From the NCBI GenBank assembly GCA_910586105.1, contig CAJUGU010000015.1:1-43662 (forward strand): DNA of 43,662 nt, read 5' to 3'. Source of the stretch: an uncultured Eubacteriales bacterium (GTDB taxonomy: Bacteria > Bacillota > Clostridia > Oscillospirales > Butyricicoccaceae). Shown here piece by piece: positions 1 to 7,782 of the stretch; the first letter of the stretch is position 1; each line of letters opens with the position of its first letter. The notes under the pieces were generated by a model. It was not told the origin of the DNA. It searched no databases and worked only from the letters and a program-made list of their open reading frames with translations. The position numbers were made by a program, and so were the translations under genes.

Positions 1-37
1 TGCGCATCGCCTGCGCCGCCTGCGGGCGGGGAAAAGA
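1..37. repeat. Edge copy of a dispersed GC-rich repeat
   Basis: The first 36 bases match the reverse complement of 43607-43642 at 34 of 36 positions (core GCCTGCGGGCGGGG). A CCCGCCCGCAGGCG-like core also occurs near 5397-5408 and 17470-17481. It is one end of a repeat unit cut by the window boundary. Confidence 0.6.
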
Positions 38-139
38 GAAGCCGAGTCAACCGATATGCATATTACACATTACAACAATCCACAACAAGCAGCCGCGCCC
101 ACCTTTCGCGGCCTGCGCCGGAACAAGGAGGAACCCACT

Positions 140-532
140 ATGCTGGAACTCGGGAAAAAAGGTTATTCGGAGCTGGTCGTCACCGACGATCTGCTCGCCA
201 ACAAAGTCGGCAGCGGTCTGGTCGCCGTGTATGCGACGCCCATGATGATCGCAGGTATCGAGGGGACCGCCGCCGCGTCGGTCGCCGACGGCCTGGAAGC
301 CGGGCAGACCACGGTCGGCTGTCAGATGAACGTCAGCCATGTCGCCGCGACCCCGGCGGGCATGAAGGTCCATTTTGAAACCGAGCTGACCGCCGTTTCG
401 GCGAACGGCAAAATGCTGACGTTCAGGGTCGCCGCCTACGACGAAAAGGGCCTGATCGGCGAAGGCGAACATCAACGCGCTATCGTCTGCAAAGACCGCT
501 TCGAGGAAAAAGCGCAGGCGAAGCTGCGCTGA
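140..532 (+). CDS. Thioesterase, fluoroacetyl-CoA thioesterase (FlK)-like hot-dog fold
   Basis: A 130-residue single-domain hot-dog protein, the usual length for the family. The start at 140 is chosen over an in-frame ATG at 56 because AGGAGG-like bases (127-132) sit at proper spacing. The segment YATPMMIAGIEGTA followed by SHVAATPAGMKV reproduces the FlK pattern; T33, E41 and H67 align with the FlK catalytic Thr, Glu and His. FlK itself hydrolyses fluoroacetyl-CoA, but most clostridial homologues have unknown acyl-CoA substrates, so the substrate is not assigned. It is cytosolic, stands alone, and converges on the PepSY gene with a shared terminator between them. Confidence 0.85.
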   Translation: MLELGKKGYSELVVTDDLLANKVGSGLVAVYATPMMIAGIEGTAAASVADGLEAGQTTVGCQMNVSHVAATPAGMKVHFETELTAVSANGKMLTFRVAAYDEKGLIGEGEHQRAIVCKDRFEEKAQAKLR

Positions 533-609
533 CCTTCTCTGCCGCGATCGCTGCGGCGGATGCCCAGCGGGCGGCGTTTGCTTCGCCTGCGCGGCGGGCG
601 CACTGCATA

Positions 610-654
610 AAAATGCCGGGCGGGTACCCCTTTGAGGTACCCGCCCGGCATTTT
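610..654. terminator. Bidirectional intrinsic terminator
   Basis: A perfect 19-bp inverted repeat (610-628 and 636-654) with a 7-base loop, an A-run on the left arm and a T-run on the right arm. It lies between the converging thioesterase and PepSY genes and can terminate both. Confidence 0.9.
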
Positions 655-699
655 GCCGTTTCATTTTCCGACCGTTCCGTTTGGCGTTTCAACGAATGG

Positions 700-1497
700 T
701 CAGTCGTCCATCTCCCACTTCAAGACGGTCCCAGTTGCGGCGTCGATCTCGCACTCGTATTCCGTTCGGCCATTGCGCAGCTCGATCTCATAGATCGTCC
801 GCCCATCGTCGCGATCCAGCTTGCATTTGGTGACGGTCGCGCCGGGGGCGCGCTCCAGTGCGATCTCACGCGCACGGGCCTCCGTGATTTGCGCGGAAGA
901 ACCGCCCGAAGGCGTCGGCGCCGCCGTTCCACCCTTCGTCTTACGTTCGTATTCGATGACCGCCTTAGTCGTCGCGTCAATCTTATAATCGAATTCCGTG
1001 TTCCCACTGTAAAAATCGATCTCATAGTGCAGAGTATCATAACCATCGAGCTTGACCTCGGTGAAGGTCGCGTCCGCGGCGCTGACGCCAGCGTGCTGTA
1101 ACGCCGCCTGCTTGGCTTCCTCCTCCGTGATCCGGACGCCCGCATTGGAATCCGCAGGCGCAGCAGTTGAAGTCTGCGTTGCAGCCGCCGGTTTGGTGAT
1201 GCTGACCGTTTTCGTGTTCGCATCATACGATACCGTTAATCCGGCTTCCTCGCAGATCGCGCGTACCGGCGCATATACCGTGCCATTGTAGGAAAACAGC
1301 TCGACCGGCGAGCCGTTGCCGTCCTTTGGCTGGAACGCCGTGCCGTTGACCATCACGCGGATGCCGTCGCTGACCGTGATACTGCGGTTAGCCGCGAAGG
1401 CGGTAATGCTCAGCCCCAAAACAAGCCCCGACGCCAGGACGCCGGTCAGGATGCCCTTCAAACGCTCTTTATTCAAGTTAAATCGCTCCTTTTTCAA
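700..1497 (-). CDS. Secreted protein: copper-amine-oxidase-like N-terminal domain plus two PepSY domains
   Basis: 265 residues. A signal peptide runs to about residue 35 (hydrophobic core ending AFA). Residues about 38-103 match the copper amine oxidase N-terminal-like domain common in secreted Firmicute proteins, with the typical SYNGTVYAPVRAI stretch. Two PepSY repeats follow: about 122-188 (starting ITEEEAKQAAL, ending in an IDATTKAVI segment) and about 203-265 (ITEARAREIAL to IDAATGTVLKWE), separated by a Thr/Pro/Ser/Gly linker. PepSY domains occur in propeptides and in stand-alone secreted proteins, where an inhibitory or binding role has been proposed; no peptidase is encoded next to it. 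It has its own promoter (1693-1721) and a long leader containing an inverted-repeat element. Confidence 0.85.
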   Translation of the reverse strand: MKKERFNLNKERLKGILTGVLASGLVLGLSITAFAANRSITVSDGIRVMVNGTAFQPKDGNGSPVELFSYNGTVYAPVRAICEEAGLTVSYDANTKTVSITKPAAATQTSTAAPADSNAGVRITEEEAKQAALQHAGVSAADATFTEVKLDGYDTLHYEIDFYSGNTEFDYKIDATTKAVIEYERKTKGGTAAPTPSGGSSAQITEARAREIALERAPGATVTKCKLDRDDGRTIYEIELRNGRTEYECEIDAATGTVLKWEMDD

Positions 1498-1521
1498 AAA
1501 CTTGGTCGCGGCGCAGCCGCA

Positions 1522-1678
1522 CTAGCGCTCCATCTGGCCAGGAATCGGATTTGGAGCGGGATTTTCGCAGGGCAAGACAGAGGACGCAGCCGGTCTGTCT
1601 CCCGGCAAAGACGATAACGCAGCCACTCGGAAATCCAGCCCAAGGACAAGTCCGATTTCTGGCCGGATGGAGCACTAG
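1522..1678. repeat. MITE-like element with 30-bp terminal inverted repeats
   Basis: The ends 1522-1551 and 1649-1678 are inverted copies matching at 26 of 30 positions, all differences being transitions. Both ends carry CTAG outermost, which could be a 4-bp target duplication as in some IS5-group insertions, or simply part of the palindrome. The interior holds an imperfect direct repeat ending in ACGCAGCC (near 1583-1591 and 1616-1624). No transposase is encoded. It lies between promoter and start codon of the PepSY gene. Confidence 0.6.
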
Positions 1679-1692
1679 CTTTCTGTAACATC

Positions 1693-1721
1693 AGGATATC
1701 ATAAAAAATGGGGGGTGTCAA
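1693..1721 (-). promoter_or_regulatory. Sigma-A promoter of the PepSY gene
   Basis: On the minus strand TTGACA (1716-1721), a 17-base spacer and TATCCT (1693-1698). The transcript would start near 1686 and include the inverted-repeat element in a leader of about 190 bases. Confidence 0.7.
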
Positions 1722-1841
1722 TACCCGATCGCCGCGGGCGGGGATTTCAATTTTCCGTGTTTTCCAGAACCATCCTTTGTGCTTTTCACCGGTCGCACAG
1801 GCTTTTCACAGCGGATGCCCTTTGTACAAACCGGGATCCTG

Positions 1842-3377
1842 TTACGGGTGCGCCACGATGCACGCCGCCCCCTGCTCGCTTCCCGCAAGCCATGCTTCCT
1901 TGGACATCAGCAGCGCGTACAAACCGGGATATCGATCCAGACGTCCCATATCGTTTAACAGCTTCGCCACAGCGACAAGGTCGTTATATGTGACCGATAC
2001 ATAATCGTCACGGATCATTTCCGCCGAACGCGTCACCCCATACCACAGGTCGCCGTTCGGGCGGAGCCAATTCGACCAGCTCTTTTCCAGTTCGTCAAGA
2101 ACTTGCAGCCCTTCCGCAATATAATCACTGCGGCCATACTGCCGCCCGGCCTCGATCAGCGCCAGCCCCTCCGCGAGCGAGTGGTTCAGCGACGAATGGC
2201 CGGACGCCGTGACGCCGTCCGCGTCACGGTAATCGGGCGCAAAGAAGGAGCCGTTCGCAAGAAAACTGCTCTTCGCACGAAAATCAATATAGTAATCGAG
2301 CGCACGCTCTACCGTTTCGCGGATACGCGGTTCCGCCCCCGCCCGTTCGGCAAACAGCAGCGCGCGGATCGCATCGATATTAAAGCGCGTGTCATAAAAC
2401 CCCGCGCCGATTTGATAATCGGTCTTCAGCCATTGTGATTCACAGGGGTTTGGGATATACCCCTGCGCATTAAAGCTCTCTATGCGGGTGTACAACAGGT
2501 ACAGCCCCAGCAGCCGCAAATAGGAGCCGCTGTTTGGCTCGATCGCCGATTTGTGAACAAAGGACGCCGCCGTTTTATAAACAAACCGCCCCTCCTCATT
2601 CGCGCAGGGCATATAATCGAGCGGTTTTGCATAATAATGGCCGTCAGCAAGGAATAAATATTCGTTCGTCGTGTCAAAATTGATAATCTTTTGCGCGCGG
2701 TGCGGCGTGTCCCAATCGACCAGCGGCGAGATGCAGGCCGCGCCATGATAACATGCCCTGGCTGCGCCGTCTGCCGCAATGCGGGTACGCAGCGTAAATA
2801 CGCCGTCCTCGACCGAAAACATTGTTCCCGTCTCCGCCGTTTCTACCGCGTAGACCGTGTTCCCCTTCGGTTCCAGTCGCACGGTACGGCCGCTTTGGAC
2901 AAAAAGCCCATCCCCTTCCAAATACAGGGAGGTTTCCGAGCCGAAACCGCTGCCCGAAGGGACCATCCTGGCCGTCGATCCGCTCGCCGTGCCATAGAGA
3001 AACTCCCGCAGCGTTACCGCGCCCGGGCAATCCTGCTTGCTGACCCGCAGCTCGACCGGCACGGCAGCTGTGTTTTCCAGAAAATACAGCGTGCCCGCCG
3101 TCGGGTCGGCGTATAACGTCAGCGCCAGCTCGCCGCTGCGGGCGCTCCCCTCATAAACGATAAAGCGGTATTCCGTGCGCGTTGCGAGCGCATATCCCGT
3201 CTGCGAGCCTTTCTGTTCCTCCAACCAGCAACCGTCGCCCTGTAAGGAAAGCGCAAGCGTATACCCTCCGTCTAATACCGTGCTGAAATCCGATCGCGCA
3301 GCAGGCGCCGCCTTTGCCAACCGCACGCCCAGCAGCACAAACATTGCCGCTGCCAAAAGCTGTACGAACCGTTTCAT
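1842..3377 (-). CDS. Secreted protein with D-glucuronyl C5-epimerase-like helical C-terminus
   Basis: 511 residues from ATG 3377, chosen because GGAGG lies about 8 bases upstream and a signal peptide follows at once (residues 1 to about 24, ending AKA). The N-terminal half (about 30-240) is beta-rich and unrecognised. The C-terminal half looks like an (alpha/alpha) toroid: RFNIDAIRALLFAE, a region with HSSLNHSLAEGLALIEAGRQYG, then LRPNGDLWYGV and SVTYNDLVAVAKLLNDMGR. This pattern resembles the C-terminal domain of heparan-type glucuronyl C5-epimerases, suggesting action on a polysaccharide outside the cell. It might instead be a glycoside hydrolase or lyase with a similar fold. Catalytic residues are not assigned. 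Transcribed alone from the promoter at 3515-3544. Confidence 0.7.
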   Translation of the reverse strand: MKRFVQLLAAAMFVLLGVRLAKAAPAARSDFSTVLDGGYTLALSLQGDGCWLEEQKGSQTGYALATRTEYRFIVYEGSARSGELALTLYADPTAGTLYFLENTAAVPVELRVSKQDCPGAVTLREFLYGTASGSTARMVPSGSGFGSETSLYLEGDGLFVQSGRTVRLEPKGNTVYAVETAETGTMFSVEDGVFTLRTRIAADGAARACYHGAACISPLVDWDTPHRAQKIINFDTTNEYLFLADGHYYAKPLDYMPCANEEGRFVYKTAASFVHKSAIEPNSGSYLRLLGLYLLYTRIESFNAQGYIPNPCESQWLKTDYQIGAGFYDTRFNIDAIRALLFAERAGAEPRIRETVERALDYYIDFRAKSSFLANGSFFAPDYRDADGVTASGHSSLNHSLAEGLALIEAGRQYGRSDYIAEGLQVLDELEKSWSNWLRPNGDLWYGVTRSAEMIRDDYVSVTYNDLVAVAKLLNDMGRLDRYPGLYALLMSKEAWLAGSEQGAACIVAHP

Positions 3378-3514
3378 ATAGCGATCCCTCCTATCTCTAT
3401 CCTTCCCGCGGCAACCACAGAAATGCACGTCCGCTCCGCCGCAGGCACGCGGTCGGATCCTATCCTTCCTTGTATCCGCACACCTCCGCCAAGTCCTTCA
3501 AATGGGATGGGAAT

Positions 3515-3544
3515 ATTATACCACGGCTTTCGTCTACAAGTCAA
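3515..3544 (-). promoter_or_regulatory. Sigma-A promoter of the secreted epimerase-like gene
   Basis: On the minus strand TTGACT (3539-3544), an 18-base spacer and a perfect TATAAT (3515-3520). The leader to ATG 3377 is about 130 bases. The rest of the 3378-3768 gap holds only the hairpin at 3683-3724. Confidence 0.75.
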
Positions 3545-3682
3545 GTTCCCTGCCGTAAGCCAGCGGACAACCCTGCTCAAAACCAGCAGGAAATGAGCGC
3601 CGCCGATCTGCAAGGGCGCTGCAAACCCCTGCTACAAAATCTCCCGCACGAATGAATATCCATATGGAAAACGGTACCGTGC

Positions 3683-3724
3683 AGCAAAGGCCAGCCCTTT
3701 TCCATGGACTGGCCTTTGCTTTTT
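3683..3724 (+). terminator. Strong hairpin with T-run between punA and the epimerase-like gene
   Basis: A perfect 12-bp stem (3683-3694, 3709-3720) followed on the plus strand by TTTTT. Read on the minus strand, the direction of punA, the hairpin is intact but lacks a clear T-run. It may still end punA transcription; no plus-strand gene precedes it. Confidence 0.6.
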
Positions 3725-3768
3725 CGGCAGGAGCCGCCCCTTTTGCGGCAGCGCCTTCTTTATCCTCT

Positions 3769-4581
3769 TCAGATCCGGCCGATCAGCTCGGTAACGAGTT
3801 TCTTAAACGAAGCCGAAACCCGGTCGGCGGTTTCCTGCACTTCCTTATGGTCAAGCTGCTGTTGGGATAACCCTGCGGCAAGGTTGGTGATACAGGAGAT
3901 CCCGCAGACCTCCAGCCCCATATGCCGCGCCGCCATCGCTTCGCAGGCGGTGCTCATGCCAACCGCGTCGCCGCCCCAGCCCCGGCACATCCGTACCTCC
4001 GCGGGGGTCTCGTAGTTCGGGCCGGTCAGCTGCACATAAACGCCTTCCTGAATCGGGATCCCGCAGGCCGCGGCCGCCGCGCGGATCGCTTCCCGCATCC
4101 GCTTGCTGTATACCTCGCTCATGTCCGGGAAGCGCGGCCCCAGCTCGTCAAGGTTCGCGCCGATCAGCGGGCTCGGCACGCCGGTCGTGATATGATCGGC
4201 GATCATCATGAAATCCCCCGGCTTGAAATCCGGGTTGATCCCGCCTGCGGCGTTGGTAAGCACCAGCTTTTTGATCCCCAGCAGCCCCATCAGCCGGGTC
4301 GGGAGCACGACGTCGCTCATGGGGTAGCCTTCATAATAGTGTACGCGCCCCTGCATGATCACGACCGGCGTCTCTCCGACATAACCGAATACGAAACAGC
4401 CCTTATGGCCCTTCACTGTGGAAACCGGGAAACCCTCGATCTCGTGATAGGGTACCGATCCGACCACCCGGATCCCATCGGCGTAATCCCCCAGCCCGGA
4501 GCCAAGGATCAGGCCCACCTCCGGCTTGAAATCGATTTTTTTCTTTACGCTTTCCGCGCAGGCAAGCAGTTTCTGATACAT
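3769..4581 (-). CDS. punA: Purine nucleoside phosphorylase (PNP family, trimeric type)
   Basis: 270 residues, full length for the low-molecular-mass trimeric PNP class. It splits guanosine, inosine and their deoxy forms with phosphate into base plus (deoxy)ribose-1-phosphate. Hallmarks are LGSGLG (phosphate loop), GRVHYYEGY, TNAAGGI, the purine-site GPNYETPAE and VGMST. It lies 13 bases downstream of the Crp/Fnr gene and clearly shares its transcript, separated by a hairpin-rich gap from the other salvage genes upstream. Its product feeds DeoB and DeoC encoded further up the same strand. Confidence 0.95.
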   Translation of the reverse strand: MYQKLLACAESVKKKIDFKPEVGLILGSGLGDYADGIRVVGSVPYHEIEGFPVSTVKGHKGCFVFGYVGETPVVIMQGRVHYYEGYPMSDVVLPTRLMGLLGIKKLVLTNAAGGINPDFKPGDFMMIADHITTGVPSPLIGANLDELGPRFPDMSEVYSKRMREAIRAAAAACGIPIQEGVYVQLTGPNYETPAEVRMCRGWGGDAVGMSTACEAMAARHMGLEVCGISCITNLAAGLSQQQLDHKEVQETADRVSASFKKLVTELIGRI

Positions 4582-4594
4582 AATCGTTCCCTCC

Positions 4595-5323
4595 TCAATC
4601 GTTTTCCAAAATTTCGGATATGATGCTTTTCAGCCGCCCATACTGGCCGGCGTCAATGGCGATCACGCCCTTTTCCCGTGTGAGCAGCCCTTCCTCGATG
4701 AATTTTTTGACCGAACGGGTGATGGTTTTCAGACACAGCCCGGTCGAGTCGGAAAGCTCCTGCCGGTCGGCGCGGACGCGCAGCACGCCGTCCTCGGCAT
4801 ACTGGTCATACCATTCGGTGAACAGCATCGCCAGCCGGTTCGAGCCTTGCAGGAACAGGAACGCGCGGCTCGTGCGCGCCTCCTCAAGCATGTACTCGGC
4901 GACCAGGTGGGCCTCCTGCCACAGCGCCGTGGTGTCGCTGACCAGCCATTGCTGGAATTTATCCCGCGAGATCTTCAGCACCGTGCAGGGCGTGACCGTT
5001 TGCAGCGTGGTCTGATACTGCTCCTGTTCCATCAGCACTTCCATGCCGCCGAAGGCGTACACCTTGCCAAACCGCATAAAATCGAATGGGATGCCGTATA
5101 CCCGGTAATCGGTCGCTTTGATGATACCGCTGCCGATCAGATAGATCGTGTCGACCGGTTCGCCTTCGCGCAGCAATACCGTGCCTTTCTCCACCTCGAC
5201 GACCTGGAAGGATTCCAGCAGCCAGATCGGAGCCGTGCGGAAATACGTTTCAAACTGCCTGCGGCGTTCCGGGTCGATATGCTGCAAAAACGGCAGCGCC
5301 TGATGCAGATAATTCCCTTCCAT
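4595..5323 (-). CDS. Crp/Fnr-family transcriptional regulator
   Basis: 242 residues from ATG 5323 (GGGAGG 8-9 bases upstream); an ATG further up lacks a ribosome site. The N-terminal cyclic-nucleotide-binding-type beta-roll spans about 25-135 (VVEVEKGTVLLREGEPVDTI, then GIIKATDY). A long dimerisation helix follows, then a C-terminal winged HTH at about 180-230 (DRQELSDSTGLCLKTITRSV). There is no N-terminal cysteine cluster, so oxygen sensing through an Fe-S centre of the E. coli FNR type is unlikely; the ligand is unknown. Co-transcribed with punA and just downstream of the nucleoside operon, it is the obvious candidate regulator of the locus. Confidence 0.9.
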   Translation of the reverse strand: MEGNYLHQALPFLQHIDPERRRQFETYFRTAPIWLLESFQVVEVEKGTVLLREGEPVDTIYLIGSGIIKATDYRVYGIPFDFMRFGKVYAFGGMEVLMEQEQYQTTLQTVTPCTVLKISRDKFQQWLVSDTTALWQEAHLVAEYMLEEARTSRAFLFLQGSNRLAMLFTEWYDQYAEDGVLRVRADRQELSDSTGLCLKTITRSVKKFIEEGLLTREKGVIAIDAGQYGRLKSIISEILEND

Positions 5324-5424
5324 CCTGATTTTCCTCCCAAGTCTGTCGGTTATGATGCCCACGGGCAGAATGCTTTCGTTTGTCTCTCCCTCGTCCCGCC
5401 CGCAGGCGTAACGAAGCTTTTACT

Positions 5425-5489
5425 CAATTTTTTCCCGAAAAAATTGCGGGGTCGAGGGGCGGAGCCCCCGTCGCCTGCCGCAGCAGGCG
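5425..5489 (-). terminator. Three consecutive hairpins after the yczE-like gene
   Basis: On the minus strand a CGCCTGC/GCAGGCG stem (472-478/483-489 of the 5 kb block), a GGGGC/GCCCC stem (5456-5460/5464-5468) and an A/T-rich 10-bp stem whose first arm carries six T (5437-5446/5425-5434). They probably end or attenuate the nucleoside operon ahead of the Crp/Fnr gene. Part of the segment belongs to the dispersed GC-rich repeat family. Confidence 0.5.
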
Positions 5490-5504
5490 AACCCCCCAGC
5501 GCGC

Positions 5505-6131
5505 CTACGCCGCAGGGACCCGGCGCAGCCTGCTCAGGCGGTCGGACAGGAATTGGATGACCGGCCCCGCCGAAAGCGCCGTCAGGATCGTGACCACGCC
5601 CAGCGTGCCCCCCAGCAGGAAACCGCTTACCGTGATGATCCCGTCAAACAGCCATTTCGCCCGCTTGTAATCCCAGTGCAGCCGGTCGCGCAGCACCATC
5701 GCCGTACCCGTCATCGGATCTACGCCAATGTCCATCGTAATGTAAATGGCCACGCCAAGATACAGCAGCAGGCACCCCGCAACGCTCCCCGCGATCCGCT
5801 GCCAGAGCAGGTTCGCCGGGAATAAGCACTCGTACAGCCACGAGCCGAAATCGACGCAAAGCCCGTAAGGCAGGATATAGATCAGCGTCCCAAGGTTCAG
5901 GTACCGCCGCCCAACGAACACCAGCAGCACCGCCAGCCCGACGTTCACCACGTTACTGGCGAACCCCAGCTCCTCCGGCGTCAGCCGGAGGAAGCTGCGG
6001 ATGCCATCGTAGAAAATGCCGACCGGATCGTTGCCCAGCTGCGCCATCGCGTTGAAGGCGACCCCGCTGCCGACCAGCAGGATCCCCAGTACCGCGACCG
6101 CGCACTGGCCCAATGTGATCCGTTTGCGCAT
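5505..6131 (-). CDS. YczE/YyaS/YitT-type integral membrane protein
   Basis: 208 residues with about five to six hydrophobic helices. The family pattern is clear: GNDPVGIFYDGI after the first helix, SNVVNVGLAVLLVFVGRRYL, LGTLIYILPYG, and a second half-repeat with DIGVDPMTGTAMVLRD. Homologues are widespread in Firmicutes and their transported substrate, if any, is unknown. It starts only 6 bases after deoC, so it is translated with the nucleoside operon. That position hints at export or uptake of a salvage-related compound, but this is inference only. Confidence 0.8.
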   Translation of the reverse strand: MRKRITLGQCAVAVLGILLVGSGVAFNAMAQLGNDPVGIFYDGIRSFLRLTPEELGFASNVVNVGLAVLLVFVGRRYLNLGTLIYILPYGLCVDFGSWLYECLFPANLLWQRIAGSVAGCLLLYLGVAIYITMDIGVDPMTGTAMVLRDRLHWDYKRAKWLFDGIITVSGFLLGGTLGVVTILTALSAGPVIQFLSDRLSRLRRVPAA

Positions 6132-6137
6132 GGCCGC

Positions 6138-6800
6138 TTAATAGCCGCCCGCGGCTTCGCCCTTGAGCAGCGCGACCGCCGAGCTCGTGCCGATGCGGTC
6201 GCAGCCCGCGCCCAGGAACGCTTCGAGATCTTCACGGCTGCGCACACCGCCCGCCGCCTTGATCTTGACGCCCGCGCCGATGTGCCGCTTGAACAGCTGC
6301 ACGTCCTCCATCGTCGCGCCGCCCGTGCCGAAGCCCGTCGAGGTCTTGATATAATCCGCCCCCGCGTCCGTGACCGCCCTGCACATCGCGATCTTTTCGT
6401 CCTCGGTCAGGAAGCACGTCTCGATGATGACCTTGAGCACCTTGCCGCCGACCGCCTGCTTGAGCGCCCGGATCTCGTCGGTCACAAAGCCGTAATTGCC
6501 GTTCTTAACCTCCGCGATGTTGACGACCATGTCAACCTCGTCCACGCCGTCCTCGAGCGCCTGCTCGACCTCTGCCAGCTTGGCCTTCGTGGCGCTGTAG
6601 CCCAGCGGGAAGCCGACGACCGTGCAGATGTTCAGCGCCGGGTATGCGTCCCGGATGCGCTTGATATAGCTCGGCGGCACACAGACCGAAGCCGCGCCGT
6701 ATTCGACGGCTTCGTCGCAAAGCGTCCGGATGCCCTCCCAGGTCGCGAACGGCTTAAGCAGGGTGTGGTCGACATGCCGCATGATCTCCTGAACTTCCAT
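6138..6800 (-). CDS. deoC: Deoxyribose-phosphate aldolase
   Basis: 220 residues, the usual bacterial length. It cleaves 2-deoxyribose-5-phosphate into glyceraldehyde-3-phosphate and acetaldehyde. Seen: HTLLKP near the N-terminus, CVVP-like CVPPSYI, VVGFPLGY, KVIIETCFLT, and the Schiff-base lysine in YIKTSTGF at about K152, with the GGVR phosphate loop near the end. ATG 6800 is preferred over an ATG at 6821 because AAGGAG lies 10 bases before it and overlaps the earlier candidate. It follows the second permease by 38 bases. Confidence 0.95.
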   Translation of the reverse strand: MEVQEIMRHVDHTLLKPFATWEGIRTLCDEAVEYGAASVCVPPSYIKRIRDAYPALNICTVVGFPLGYSATKAKLAEVEQALEDGVDEVDMVVNIAEVKNGNYGFVTDEIRALKQAVGGKVLKVIIETCFLTEDEKIAMCRAVTDAGADYIKTSTGFGTGGATMEDVQLFKRHIGAGVKIKAAGGVRSREDLEAFLGAGCDRIGTSSAVALLKGEAAGGY

Positions 6801-6838
6801 GATCACAAAACTCCTTTCCAAATCACAGGCCCGCCGCT

Positions 6839-7780
6839 TCAGCGCTGGCCCTTGTCATAGGGGATGCCTTCCGCCTTCGGTGCCCTGGAATTGCGCGAGA
6901 ACGCCGCAAGTACCACGAGCGAGATGATATACGGAAGCATATTATACAGGGTGCCCGGCAGATTGAGCGCCGCCAGGAAGCTGAACCCGGAATACACGTT
7001 CGACAGCGCGCGGAACAGGCCGAACAGCAGCGCCGACAACGCGATCAGCGAGGGTTTCCACTGCCCGAAGATCATGACCGCGAGCGCGAGGAAGCCAAAG
7101 CCCGCCACGCCGTTTTCAAATTTCCATTCACTGACGCCCGCCGTGATATACACGATGCCGCCCAGCCCGCCGAGCACGCCCGAAATCAGCACGCCCGCAT
7201 ACCGCATTTTGTACACGTTGATGCCGACCGAGTCCGCCGCCTGCGGGAACTCGCCGCACGCCATCAGGCGCAGCCCGAACCGGGTGCGGTACAGCAGGAT
7301 ATTGGAAGCAATCAGCACGATCGCCGCCAGCACGATAAACCAGCTCAGCTCGAAGTTTCCGATCTTGAGCATCGAGAACGCCTTCTTCTGCTCAATGTAC
7401 TGGATCGCGGACGAAACGTTGCTGGAATCCTCCGCCATGTTCAACGCCTTGACGAAGACGGTCGCGGCAGCGGCGCCCAACAGGTTCATCGCCGTGCCGA
7501 CCAGCGTCTGGTCGGCCTTGAAATTGATCGCCGCCACCGCGAGCAGCAGCGAGTAGACCGTGCCAAAAAGCACGGCGCCCAAAACGACCGCCACGATCAT
7601 ACCGGCGGCGGGCAGGCCGGGCATGAATTTCATCACCAGCGCGCCGCCCAGCGCGCCCATGACCATAACGCCTTCCAGGCCCAGGTTGATCACGCCGCTG
7701 TGCTCCGAAAAGCAGCCGCCCAACGCAACGAGCATCAGCACCGACGCATAGATCAGGGTATATTGCAGCAATAATGCCAT
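6839..7780 (-). CDS. nupQ: Nucleoside ABC transporter permease, NupQ type
   Basis: 313 residues, about 8-10 membrane helices, of the branched-chain amino acid/ribose-type permease superfamily (BPD_transp_2). The start at 7780 has GGGAGGA 8 bases upstream; a longer in-frame start is a non-membrane extension lacking a ribosome site. Typical segments are GVINLGLEGVMVMGALGGA near the N-terminus and GVNVYKMRY-like GINVYKMRYAGVLISG. It begins 2 bases after the first permease ends. With NupP it forms the channel for nucleosides delivered by the BMP lipoprotein; the gene order copies B. subtilis nupNOPQ. Confidence 0.9.
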   Translation of the reverse strand: MALLLQYTLIYASVLMLVALGGCFSEHSGVINLGLEGVMVMGALGGALVMKFMPGLPAAGMIVAVVLGAVLFGTVYSLLLAVAAINFKADQTLVGTAMNLLGAAAATVFVKALNMAEDSSNVSSAIQYIEQKKAFSMLKIGNFELSWFIVLAAIVLIASNILLYRTRFGLRLMACGEFPQAADSVGINVYKMRYAGVLISGVLGGLGGIVYITAGVSEWKFENGVAGFGFLALAVMIFGQWKPSLIALSALLFGLFRALSNVYSGFSFLAALNLPGTLYNMLPYIISLVVLAAFSRNSRAPKAEGIPYDKGQR

Positions 7781-7782
7781 GG

